DNA from: Favolaschia claudopus
Taxonomy: Eukaryota > Basidiomycota > Agaricomycetes > Agaricales > Mycenaceae
Direction: 5' to 3'
DNA: 64,000 nt
NCBI GenBank assembly: GCA_037176885.1
Contig: JAWWNJ010000034.1
Coordinates: 1 to 64,000, forward strand
Shown: positions 11,464-22,559 of the stretch, one piece after another
How positions within the stretch are numbered: the stretch's first letter is position 1
Layout of the letters: each line of letters begins with the position of its first letter
Notes under the pieces: model-generated
Databases searched by the model: none
The model's input: only the letters and a program-made list of their open reading frames with translations
What the model was told of the DNA's origin: nothing
Made by a program: the position numbers and the translations under genes

Positions 11464-11532
11464 CTCAAGGTGGCCTGGTGGGTAGAGCACTCCGAATGTG
11501 TTCGACAGGGTCAGACTGGGTTGATTGGCTAC
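11464..11532 (+). ncRNA. tRNA-like / SINE-head-like sequence, second copy
   Basis: Diverged copy of the 8118-8184 element. The A-box-like stretch is tggcctggtggg (11471-11482) followed by gtagagc. The B-box-like stretch GGGTTGATTGGC (11518-11529) is closer to GGTTCGANTCC than in the first copy. No closed anticodon stem. Confidence 0.4.
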
Positions 11533-14355
11533 TATAAGGCTCTGTGGTGTACCGTACTTGGTAATGTATTGTTGCCCTTCGTGTTGTACACCTGAGTACG
11601 TCCTTCCGTTGACTCGGTGCCCCGCCATTTCCTTTACGTTCTAGCGGGCAGCTGTGAGCGGCTAGTTCGCCAATGTCTTGCTGGATTGCGTCATCTAACC
11701 CGTGCATTGCCTTGCTGGATTGCTTGGTCCACGGTTTCCTTTCCGAAGCTGCCGAAAAAAATTTATATTCTGGTGAATTCCATCGGGGGAGTGGGACCAC
11801 TAACCTTAACGTCCTTGTTGTGGTGTTGTCGCAAACCTTAACGTCCGTGCTTTGGGGTTGCCTTGTGTATTCCGTATGGCTTCGAACGCAGTGTTTGACC
11901 AAGTCGTAAATGTCAGGTGACCTGCGACTCGATCGCTGATGACAATATGTTATAGCCCTGCTCAAACGCTTCAATTCGAGCCTATACCCAAGGCAATCGG
12001 TGCTCAATTGATTGTCGTAGTCAGGATTCGGTCCAAGCTGTACGGTTTCCATCCAAGTCAATATAGCACGTCAACGAGACCTATTCGGGCATTTGCGGTG
12101 ACACTAGGGTGATTCGTAAGCTATTTGGCACCCTTTTGGTTTCCACCATCTTTTCCCGATGCCTTGAGTCAGCTGTTCAATCGCATTTCTTATAAGCCTT
12201 GGCTTTGGCTTATAATTTTTTTGGGCAGTGACTCGCAATTCTTATAAGGCCTTGCTTTGGGCTATAAGAGTCGGTTTCTTTTGTCGTTCCTTTTAGTCAG
12301 TGGTGAGTGCTTATAATTATTTTGTGATTCCTTATGAGTGAGGGCAGATTCGACTGCGCTGTGGATTCCGGTGTGAGCTATGGATTCCGGCAATCTGAGG
12401 TCCAATTTCGCCTTTGCACACTGATGAGCTGTGGATTCCTCCCACGACGCTATGGATTCCTCCCACGGAGCCGTGGATTCCGGTGGTTTGGGGCACCTGT
12501 TGCACGGAATTGAGCTCTCAATTCTCCGTTACCGTAGCTAGTCTTTCTGGATTCCCCTCTGCATTCCAAGCTATATCACCAAGGCTTTGCTCCATTCCAA
12601 TGCATTGACTCTGGCTATTGGTACACGGGCTCAACGGGGTTCACTGGGCTGGTTCAACACAGTCTTGTATTGTATTGACTCGATCGAATACTATAAGGCT
12701 CTGGCTGTGTTGGTGTACTATTCTGGCCTTATAGTAATGGTTGACCTCCACTGAATGTCTGCACTGTTTAAAGTGTTGGATTGAGGCTCTGTGGTCTCTG
12801 GCCTTATAATGGTTGGTCGCTACTTGAATACGTCTCTTCCTGCACTCCGATGACCATGGTTTCCTTTACGATAGCGGGGAGGTATGAGTGGCTAGTTCGC
12901 CAATGTCTTGCTGCATTCCGTTGTTAACCCGTACACTGCCTTGCTGGATTGTGTGCCCTTCGATTTCCTTTCCGAAGCTGCTGAAAAAATTTTGGATTTT
13001 GGTGGATTCCGTCAGGGGAGTGGGGTCGCTAACCTTAACCTCCGTGCTGTTGGGTTGTCGCCAACCTTAACGTCTCTGCTCTGGTCTTGCCTTGCTGGAT
13101 TCCGTATAGCTTCGATCGGCGTGTTTGGGTCCTCGCAGTGTCTATACCCGTTGAAGTCGATATCCCTAAACATTGCCAGGACACCAGAGACCTGTAATGC
13201 GTGGTTTTGAAGGCCTATCAGTGAGACGTATTCAATTGATGCAGTGCATTTGTGTCTGCACGCAAATGGCTGTATATATTCTACACGTCCCAGTACCTGA
13301 GTACCCTTGTGACGTTCGATTCACCCGATGGTAGTCCACCCTTATAGCCCCATTCAAACGCTTCAATTAGAGCCCACAACCATGGCAATCGGTAGAGAAT
13401 TGACTCCACTGTCAGAGTTTCGGTTTTTTGCCTACGATTTCCGTTCGAGACCACATAGCACGTCAACGAGACCTGTCAGGGCATTCGCGGTGACTCTACC
13501 ATGGTTTGTAAGCCATTTGGGACATATTTGGTTCCAGCAATATTTTTCTGCGCCGTCATTATAGTGCTAGAGCGTTGACTATAATAATGATTTTCAATTG
13601 GCATCAATTATAAGGGCTCGTGTGCCATTATAATAATTCGTTTCGGTGTTTGGGTTGGCTGGGAGGGTTTCCTTTGAGTTGCATTTATTATAAGGCTCGG
13701 CTTTGGGCTATAAGAGTTGAGTTCGTTCCGTTCCTTTTAGTCGGTCGCTAGTGCTTATATTTTTTTCCACACAGGTGATTGCAGGGACTTGTGTCAATCG
13801 CCCCGAATTCCACAGTCTGCTGGCATTTGGGGGGTGTTTGAAATGATTCGCCCAGAATTCCCTCCCACGCTGTCTATTTCGCCCAGAATTCCACTGTTTT
13901 CGGGCCCTGTTGGCAGGAATTCTGCGCAGAATTCCCGGGTAAGATAGCTAGAAATTGACTGCACTATCAGTGTTTTGGTTTTCGTCATACCGTTTCCGTT
14001 CAAGGCCATATAACAAGTCAACGAGACCTGTTGGGCTGTTTGCGGTGATACTAAAGTGGTTTGTGGACTTTTGAGACACATTTGGTTCCAACAATATTTT
14101 TTTGCTGATTCATTATCATGCTGCACCGGTGGCTATAATCATGATTTTAATTCGCATTCATTATAAGGGCTTATGTGTGTTTATAATCCTTTGTTTGGGT
14201 GGGTGGGTTGGCAGTGAGAGTTCCTTTTGGGTCTTGTTCATTATAAAACTTTGTCTTGGGCTATAAGGAGGGAGTTTCATTTTGTTTCTTTTAGTCTGGG
14301 GCCTGTTCTAATAAGTGTCATACATTTTTTTGGCCAAATATTCTGAGGAAAATCC

Positions 14356-14538
14356 AACTTCGATGTGAATTCCACTGGTTTCAGCATGTTTTTTCTAACT
14401 TCGATGTGAATTCCGCTGGTTCCAGCATGCTTTTTCTAACTTCGATGTGAATTCCATTGGTTTCGACATGCTTTTTCTAACTTCGATGTGAATTCCGGTG
14501 ATCATACAGAGCTTTTCCACAGCTTCGACGTGAATTCC
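14356..14538. repeat. 41-bp tandem iterons
   Basis: Units starting at 14356, 14397, 14438 and 14479 share aacttcgatgtgaattcc and a ttttct spacer at exact 41-bp spacing. A fifth diverged core (agcttcgacgtgaattcc) starts at 14521. They lie immediately upstream of palindrome terminus 10. Confidence 0.85.
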
Positions 14539-14562
14539 GCCCGTTTGGGGACCTTTTTCCAC

Positions 14563-14598
14563 GGAATTCAGAGCCGAATTCCGCGTTAAGATAGCTAG
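14563..14598 (+). mobile_element. Helitron-like 3' terminus 10
   Basis: Imperfect palindrome GGAATTCAGAGCCGAATTCC (14563-14582), tail gcgttaagatag, CTAG (14595-14598). Preceded by five 41-bp iterons. Confidence 0.62.
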
Positions 14599-15916
14599 GC
14601 TTTGCTCTATTGCAAGGCATTGACTCTGGCTGTTGGTAGATGGGCTCAACCGTGTTCACTTGGCTGGTGCAACACAGCCTTGGAGTGTCTTGACTCAATT
14701 GAACACTATAAGGCTCTGGTTGTATTGGATACTGTTCTGGCCTCATAATGGTTGCTTAGCCATTGAATACGTCCTTCTGTTCACCGTGATGACACTTGAA
14801 GCCTTGTATTGAGTCTCAGTGCTATCTGGCCTTATAATGGTTGGTCGCTACCTGGATATGTCTGTTCCCTTCACTCCGATGACCTTGGTTTCCTTTACGT
14901 TCTAGCGGGCAGCTGTGAGCGGCTAGTTCACCAATGTCTTGCTGCATTCCATTGTTAACCCGTGCACTGCCTTGCTGGATTGCGTGCTCTTCGATTTCCT
15001 TTCCGAAGCTGCCGAAAAAATTTTATATTCTGGTGGATTCCGTCGGGGGAGTGGGGTCGCTAACCTTAACGTCCGTGCTGTTGGGTTGTTGCCAACCTTA
15101 ACGTCTCTGCTCTGGTGTTGCCTTGCTGGATTGCGTATTCGTTCGATCGCAGTGTTCGATGCTTGTCCCCTCTACGCAGTGTCTATACCCGTTGAAGTCG
15201 ATATCCCTAAACCTTGCCAGGACACCAGAGACTCGTAATCCGTGGCTTTGAAGGCCTATCAGTGAGACGTATTCAATTGATGCAGTGCACTCGTCTCTGC
15301 ACACAGTTTGACCGTATATGTTCAACGCGTCCGAGTACTTCAGTACCTTGGTGACGTTCGATCCACCCGATGATAGTCCACCCTTCTAGCCCCATTCAAA
15401 CGCTTCAATTCGAGCCTACAACCAAGGCGATCGGTGGAGGATTGACTGCGCTACCAGAGATTCGGTTTTTGCCTACGATTTCCGTTCGAGCCCATATAGC
15501 CCGTCAACGAGACCTGTCAGGGCATTTGCGGTGACACTACCATGGTCTGTAGACCATTTGGGACATCTTCGGTTCCAACAATATTTTTCCGCACTGTCAT
15601 TATAGTCTCCAACCGGTGAGTATAATAATGGCTTTAATCGGCATTAATTATAAGGGCTCACACTTGGCTATAATTTTTTCGCATTTATTAGGTGCTGCTA
15701 TAAGAATTCCTTTGCCTTGGCCTCGTTTCTTTTAGTCAGTGGTGAGTCCTTATATTTTTCCTTTGAGTGAGGCAGACAATTGGGGTGTGTTGCCGGATTC
15801 CGGTTGCGTTGCCAGATTCCCGTGCCTTGAGGGGGTAGAAAACAATTTCGGGCAGAATCCCCCCCCCACGCTGTCAATTTCGGGCCCAGTTCCTCTGTGT
15901 TGAGTCTCCTTTTCAT

Positions 15917-15952
15917 GGAATCCGGCACCGGATTCCCCATTACCGTAGCTAG
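15917..15952 (+). mobile_element. Helitron-like 3' terminus 11 (innermost)
   Basis: Palindrome GGAATCCGGCACCGGATTCC (15917-15936), tail ccattaccgtag, CTAG (15949-15952). Iterons ttgccggattcc (about 15790) match the arm. The next base starts single-copy-like DNA with RNA14 homology. Confidence 0.65.
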
Positions 15953-16250
15953 GGACAGACAACCTGTCGTTAAACTTTCTCGAAGACACACAAAGACAGG
16001 TACGTGGGATGACAGGTGTATGAGGTGGCTGCCGTGTCGCGAGATTTTCATGTCGTTTGGTGTGTTTGAATTTCATCTTTTGTAGCGTTGATGGAATACC
16101 ACTGCAGCTCAGAAGACGGGCACCTTGTTGCGTCGCGTATCTTTGAGCTGGGGATGAACAAGTTCGGCACTGATGCATCCTACATCCTGTCACATCCCAG
16201 CTTCTTACTTACGGTCAATGACTGGAACAGTACATTGTGCCGCTTTCATT
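15953..16250 (+). pseudogene. Fragment of an RNA14 / CstF-77 gene
   Basis: The reading frame from 16086 gives ALMEYHCSSEDG, VASRIFELGMNKFG and FLLTVND. This matches the order of the highly conserved HAT-repeat segment of RNA14/CstF-77 (family pattern: ALMEYHC, VA-x-IFE-x-G, FL-x-x-ND). RNA14 is a scaffold of the mRNA 3'-end cleavage and polyadenylation factor CF IA. A plausible intron (16000-16085, GTACGT to TTTGTAG) precedes the exon. Only about 50 codons are recognisable, and the match fades after VNDW. The upstream exon starts right at the CTAG of the last subtelomeric terminus. It is a truncated, diverged copy, not a working gene. Family recognition is from memory of the motif, not from a search. 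Confidence 0.72.
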
Positions 16251-16330
16251 GTTTTTCAACAGGCTGTGTGAGTGGTTTGGCTGGGGTTAGTGATATGCAT
16301 GTATATAGGTAGCTGGAATATACTTATTTA

Positions 16331-16591
16331 ACCCACTTGAAACGAGTAACTACCCGCTCAGCTCAAGTAGGTTGGCACACTCCCGTCGAGTAGGTCAACC
16401 CACTCAGCCCGAGTGGGTGACGCACTCAATTCGAGTTGAGGAATTGCGAGAACCTACTCGTGGTGAGTACGGAAACCCACTCCTCGCAAGTAGGTCACCT
16501 ACTCCGTCTGAGGCAGTACCCACTCACGCCAAGTGTATTACCTACTCAAGCCAAGTGGGTCTACCTACTTGGCCTGAGTAGATTCCCTCCC
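16331..16591. repeat. Array of about 11 short imperfect hairpins (CCYACTC ... GAGTRGGT)
   Basis: Consecutive units of roughly 22-30 bp, each an imperfect inverted repeat of the form CCYACTC-N5-7-GAGTRGGT or RAGTRGGT, separated by 1-3 bases. Examples are cccactcagcccgagtgggt and cctactcgtggtgagtac. The whole tract can fold as a row of small stem-loops or as one large structure. No protein frame with family resemblance covers it. Confidence 0.85.
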
Positions 16592-17602
16592 CATAGTGTA
16601 TTGTCTCCCTTGCTTGCCGACGGTTCGGCAGTGGTTCCGAAGCATGCACGGGCATCTCGGGTGAACATTGAGGACCATTACATTCACATTCATAAAGTAC
16701 TACAAAATAGTATTAAAGATACTACCAATTTGCAGCACCTCAAATACTAATATGCATTGCTTTCAGTACTAATTCTGCCTTGTGTCCCGGTACTAATATC
16801 CATAGTGCAAACCGTTCCGTCGAAATCTTAAACTTTTGGCACCGTCCTTGTCTTCCTCTTCGAAATCAGCTCTTCAATTTTGCGCGTAGGTCGGGGTTGA
16901 GCCCCTGAAGATTCCGGGGAGCTCCCAGACGAAATATCCAATGAATGTACATAGAAGATCAATATTAATTTCCCTATCTTTCTCTACATTTGCTAGGGCC
17001 ACATTGAATTAGAACGGAGTGTTCAAATTAACAGTAACAGTTCAATCAAGGCCAAGTTGTAGGAATGGTCTCTACAATTATATTGAAACAGAAGGGAAAA
17101 TCAAGATACAATATATTTGCCGCGTTCACATTCCTACCAACAACAAACCAACAACGGAATTCAGTCTCGGGATCACAGGTTGAACCATCGCGTTAGCTAA
17201 TCCGAACGAGGATTCAGACCACATGAATCCGTGGATGACCGCGATGTTCCCTTCCTTCTCTTCTCTTTTCCTTTTGAATTTGATTTCAGGCACTCGACCT
17301 CAAGCAGCTATCTCGTTTGACCCCTGCTCAGTCAAGGTTAAAGCGACTGAAAGAATTCGTGTTTACAGGTTAGGGCATTTCTTCCTGTGATACAGTTAGT
17401 TTGTGCGTCTAACCGTTCACATCTTGGAGTCCGTAGCTTTACTATAGATTTTTAAATTTCGTGAGCTATGTTTACCCAGTTCTTTCGTTTCCAAAACGTT
17501 CGTAGTTGCGCTGTGTTCAATTCCTCGTTTGTAGAGTTTCGCTTCGTGTGGCGATTCTTGTCTTCAATTGATTCGTGCTGGATCTGCGTTGAGCGAGAAC
17601 CT
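16592..17602. other. AT-richer spacer, no gene seen
   Basis: Contains a short cluster of TACTAAT/AGTACT motifs (about 16695-16800) and otherwise no supportable gene. Some plus-strand donor/acceptor-like sequences lie near 17395-17445 but do not link sustained frames. Confidence 0.6.
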
Positions 17603-17709
17603 ATGGATGACATCGACGGCAACGATTATATTCTCTTTCCTCCCCTTCAAGATTCATCCCGCTCCGACTGGCAATTCCGCAACCCCTCGAACTTCAACTA
17701 CGCTCCTTG
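17603..17709 (+). CDS. Possible first exon of an unrecognised, probably broken gene
   Basis: ATG at 17603 opens a compact acidic frame beginning MDDIDGNDYILFPPLQD and ending NPSNFNYAPW just at a good splice donor (G/GTGAGT at 17710). I could not find a convincing continuation downstream. It may be the 5' remnant of a gene whose remainder has decayed, or chance. Family not recognised. Confidence 0.3.
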
Positions 17710-20700
17710 GTGAGTTTCGCTTCATTTCAAATCGTTTCGACACTGTTTATTCAATAAAGCATTCAACCCAATGTAATGTAAGAAAGACTTCCTCTTATTA
17801 ACATAAACTGGGTATACATACACTCTATCGACTTTCCGCTCGCCGCACATCCCACAAATTCTGCCCGTCTCCCCGCCGCAAACGCAGATACCCCGCCGTT
17901 CCCACGTTCATTCGTTCTAGGGCGGTAATTGACGGCAGGTCTACTTCGCCGGCAAGGTAGTTCGTTGTTCGTTACCAAACAACTTGCTTGCTTGATTCAA
18001 ATTTGATTTTGTAGCGAATTTTTGAGCAAGTCAAGGTTGGCGGGGTTGACGAAGGCGGCGGCGTCGATTGAGACAGCGTGTTTGAGACGGCGTGGCGCTG
18101 CAGTGCGCGGTGGTCAAGTTCCCCGGAGACGTCGACGGCGTGCGTTGAGTTGACGTGGAAGGGCACAGTTGACGAATTAACCGTGCGAGAACCGCGTATC
18201 AATCGGGACAGGCGTCGGGTGAAGATGAGCCGTGAGCGTGGGAGGTCGGTGGCGGCGTTGACGAGGAAGGACGGAGAGTAAGCAGAGGGGACGTATGGTG
18301 AGCGTCGTTTTTGCGACGTGCATTGATTGGTGTTGTTCCAAGTGCGGCGTGGAGCGACTACTCGAGGTTGACGGAGGCGAAGTTGGTGTCGACGAGACGG
18401 CGGCCAGAGACGGCGGCCAGAGACGGCGGGTCGAGAGCCGAGGGGCAGGAAGACAGTGGAACGGGAGAGAGGGAGTGAGACGTCGGGCCGCGGCGCCGTG
18501 GGAGCGGATCGGGTGGTGTCTGCGTCGGTGTTGCTACGAAGACGGGGAAAGGGCGCTGGAATGGAGAAGGGGTGGGTCGGCAGGGGCGGGAGTTGTGGGG
18601 CTTGGTGGTCACGTCAGAGTCAAATTTGGGGAGGAGGGAGAGCGTGGTTGGGTCGGGGGACTCAGAGGCGGAGACGGCGGCGTGGTGACATAGCGTCGAG
18701 GAAAGAGATTGGGGTCGGCGTTGGCCAGCGAAGCCGTCGAGGGTGTCAAGGGTGTCGTGGTCGACGTGGGGAGCGTATCCGGCGTAGCGTGGGTGAATTG
18801 GAGTTGTGGGGGTGGGAGGAAGATGGAGGAAGTATCGACGGAGGGCAGGTCAAAAGCGGGCGGCGGTGGTGGATATGTATGGGCGGAGTGTGTTGTCGGA
18901 TAACAGCAATGGTGGAACGCAGGAATTGGGCGGAGATCCGTTATAGATGGGCTTATTGACATTGTGAACGAGTCAGTCGGGCTTAAATACAGACGGGAAT
19001 ACACAATGTGCACGCACCATGAAAATTCTATTCCTTCACAAAAACCCAGTGTGATCCAAGCGGGAGGATCAGCAAACGCGACTGCGCGATGGCTAGATAG
19101 GGAGGGGGGTCAGGAAGAAGAACGGGAACGGGGCTTTGGAAGGAAACTTACCCGATGGTGAAGGGCAAAGCAATGCCTATGATGCAAGTCCCGGAACTTG
19201 CTTAAGGTTCGAAAAGCGATGATCAGAGACTGGGAAGTGAGTTGTCAACGAACGGAATTGGCGATAGCAGAGAGAGCGGAAGCGGAGAGCCTTGGCGAGT
19301 GGAAACGGCGGCGATGAGGTATTTGGTGGTTAGCGGTGCTGACGTGGCGCGTGGCGGCACGGTGCGGCGGGTGCTGTGAGGAAAAGGCGGCGGCGCGACC
19401 AGAGGTAGAGCGTGAGGCGAAAGCGGAGGCGGTTGAGGCGGCGGGACGGGACGGGAGAGCGTCGGCGTCAACGTGGTGGGTGGTGAGAAGCACAAGGCGT
19501 GGGAGTGAGACCAAACAACCACCAATTGTTTGGTTCGGAAGTTCAACCCAAATTCATTCAAGCTTACTGCATTACTCTGAGCAGCTGTCAAAGCGCCCCC
19601 GATCCGTCCAGGGAATCCCTCGGCATAGAACCAGGAACAATATAGGGTTAGTGAGTATGTGTAACTAAAATTTGTATGAAAACGACGGTCTTTGAATTGT
19701 CTCGGAAAATATATCAGCGTCGACAAAGACCGTCGAGTATAGTTGATCTGACTCGCCGAAGCATCGTCTCTGGTAGTATGTTGACGATATGTCGAGTCTA
19801 ACTTCAGGCGCACACCCACCACAAAGTATAACCGCTTAAAATCAAGTCAGCGCGTCGAGATCGAGAACATGGCGTAGATTCAACACACTGAGATCCTTGC
19901 TTAACTCGATTTCAATATAAGACTCGGGCAACTGAATCAGCCAGAGTCAACGCAACATTATATCACTCACGTATTTCAAGTTATCACTATAGCAGAGTCC
20001 ACGGAGATCAATCGAAAGAACTTAACATCTGCTTGTCGAGGTGATGAGCTGAACGAACTTGAATGAACCTATAATTGACGACATCTGCTCGATCTAACCC
20101 TAGGTGGAGGGCGGTAGACGTGACGGTGATGATAAGGAGGGCGCACCAATTGAACGAGGTGAAGAGAAGCCCGAAAAATTGATTAACTTATCCCAGGCGT
20201 ATTAAATTTCGGTGAATGTTGAATTAAATGTTGTGAGTGAAATGAAGGGAACGGAACGAAGAGAGGGTTGATGATACGAATGTAGTATGTCGAGAATACT
20301 GGCCATGAGCGTTCCGTACTTCCCACTCAGTGCGGACGATGTAAGGAACAAAGCTTCTTCCTTGGAAGGTAAGTAACTCGATGTTGACGACGCTACAAAG
20401 TCGATTCAAGGCAGGAATGCAGGCGGAATAAAAAAGCTTACTTTGACGATACCTGCGACAGAAAGCAAAGATTAACCAGAGTCAGTCCAGAGTCAAGAGG
20501 TGATCTCGTACCATGACATGTGGGTCCGCGCGACGGAACTCGAATCGACATAGTATACGACTATCAGAGGGTAAAGTGAAAGTGAACAGGCGAGCGTACG
20601 CACCGTCATGATTGCCGTCTATGATGTGCATTCGTTGGACGAAGAGACGTCGCCGAGAAGCAAAGGATGTGAAATCTGTAGCGAAGATCAACACCTGTGC

Positions 20701-22559
20701 AGTGATTAGGATGCGCGTGTCGGAATCGAGCGTCGGGCACTGAGAAAATATTCACATGGCATTCCAAATTGCGACTCCGAGATTCCACCGTCGATGGCGA
20801 CTCAAAGAACGCAAGAAAGAGGGTTGAATGCAGACTCACCTCGTCGGGAGTTTGATTCCCCGCAATTGATTTTGGTGGACTAGCCTCGCTCCACGGTCGC
20901 GTTGCTTTCTTAAGGCTTTGTTGACGAGCAAGGAAACGAAAGTTCCTCCTGGGATTCTCGGATGGTTCCCGAGAGGAATGCTAAGGTCAGCGAATGCTAA
21001 GCTGGTTAGGGTCAGCCTTGGGTCGAGTCAGTATTAGCAAGTTAATGCCCAAACGTACCTTCAAGACACGCACGCGATTGTTTCCCTTTAGTTCGGTTTT
21101 CTAAGCTGAAGATCAATCAGCATCGAATCAACGCAACTTGCCTGAAACGACGTTTGCACAGTCTCGTGATTCAATTACAGGAAGGGATATGAGTGGACCC
21201 TGGAGTCGACCAGGCATAGTCTCGGCCTACAGAAAGGAAGAAAGTTGAAGTCAGGATGATTACCCTCGTTGCATACCATTGAATTGAAATAACAAAATGA
21301 ACCTACCTGAGCGTATACGAGCATAGTGGGGCCGTCAATCAGCAACGGTGAGTTGAGTTGAAGTCAACCCGGCATAGTTTGGGCCTGTATAGAATCGAAG
21401 TGGAAGTTGAAGTCAGTGAAGGCAGGACTAAAGAAATTGAATGGGTTCAGTGCGCACCGGCAGAACATTCGGTATTGAATTGGATCTTAAAGTTGAACGA
21501 TTATTAGAGCTAGAAGCTACATACACAGCGTAACATGATGTCTAAGGAACGGATTGCGCACCCCAGTGAACCACGATCCCGCTCATTCAACCAAAATCAA
21601 CCCGTTTGAACAAAACTGGAGTCAGTCTTGAATCCGAGCGCAGCGGTACTTCCAAGTCTTGATGACACTTTGTAGTGAACGATAGAACTTCATTCTGGTT
21701 GAATCTAAACAAATGAAGCCAGTAAACGAACCGAAAATTGAAGGAAAGCGACTGGCCGAGAAGCCCGAGATAGCGGGTTGAAGCAAGCATTCAACTAGAT
21801 ATTTGAAGACAAGGTCAGATAACGAGTTAGAGTTGAATGGATGGCAACTCACTAGCATTTAAACAGCTTCGAACACAAAATGTGTGTCAAGTACCCGAAG
21901 TTCAAACCGGGAATCAGTAGAAGTAAGAAGTCAGCGAGAACTTGAATCGAACCAAATCCGTACGGTACGAGTTGAATTGAAGAGAAAGAAAAACGAATCG
22001 GAAACGCGATCAATACAAGACTGGAATCGAAAGATGAGTGAAAGAAGAGCAATACAAAGTCCGAGTCGATGACACGTACCTTGAGTACAACAGCGAGAGC
22101 CGAGAATACTAGAGCAAGCAGCAAGGGCATCAAACGATAATTCAAACTAGTTCGAGATACAGACACATTGATGTGAATCTTGAGTCTGATTCAAGTGATA
22201 TGTCAGTAGAATTTCACGATGTTACCGAGATGCCCCCGAAATGACTACGAATTGGGGTCAGACAATCGGCGGTAGAAATAAAGAAGCAATTACCAGTATT
22301 GTATTGGCATTTGAACTCGTTTCGTAAAGCCTTGGCCATGAAATTGTGCTGCAGTCGTTGTCAACGCCTGACGGGGTTGTAAGAGAAAGAAGGGTGTTTG
22401 TTTGGCAACCCGTGTCCATGATGAATCGACGGCCAGTTTGTTCGAGGGGAATCGCTGGCCTCGTCGTGCGAAGTCTGTCGAGTTTCAAGGAATCATGCTA
22501 ATGGGGGGATGAAGGCGGGAGGGCGAGGAGGAAGGGCGCAGGCCCGGGAATGACAGAGA

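Larger units (their letters stand above)
9210..13951. repeat. Subtelomeric array B: 1,927-bp block duplicated at 2,815-bp spacing
   Basis: Bases 9210-11136 recur at 12025-13951. I saw only about three substitutions, for example near 10359 versus 13174 and near 10984 versus 13799. Each block starts at gattcggtccaag and ends on a CTAG terminus. The copies are separated by 888 bp (11137-12024) that resembles other modules of the family. The low divergence indicates a recent duplication independent of array A. Confidence 0.9.
13952..15952. repeat. Innermost subtelomeric modules
   Basis: Two more diverged modules of the same family. The first ends at CTAG 14595-14598 and the second at CTAG 15949-15952. 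They keep the TTATAA-rich segments, the cgctagttcgcc-type region (about 14920) and the paired AACCTTAACGTC motifs (about 15062-15104). Nothing past 15952 resembles the family, so this is the centromere-proximal limit of the subtelomere. Confidence 0.85.

Noticed and set aside
180..15952. Search for a Helitron Rep/helicase, reverse transcriptase or transposase gene in the subtelomere
   Set aside because: No frame over 200 codons and no HUH, helicase or DDE motif on either strand; any mobility must be non-autonomous.
16331..16591. CRISPR-like array
   Set aside because: The units have no constant repeat with unique spacers, and the organism is a eukaryote.
18295..19822. GC-rich frames of 130-200 codons on both strands
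   Set aside because: Low-complexity Arg/Gly/Ser/Pro composition, overlapping antisense partners, and no splice or motif support.
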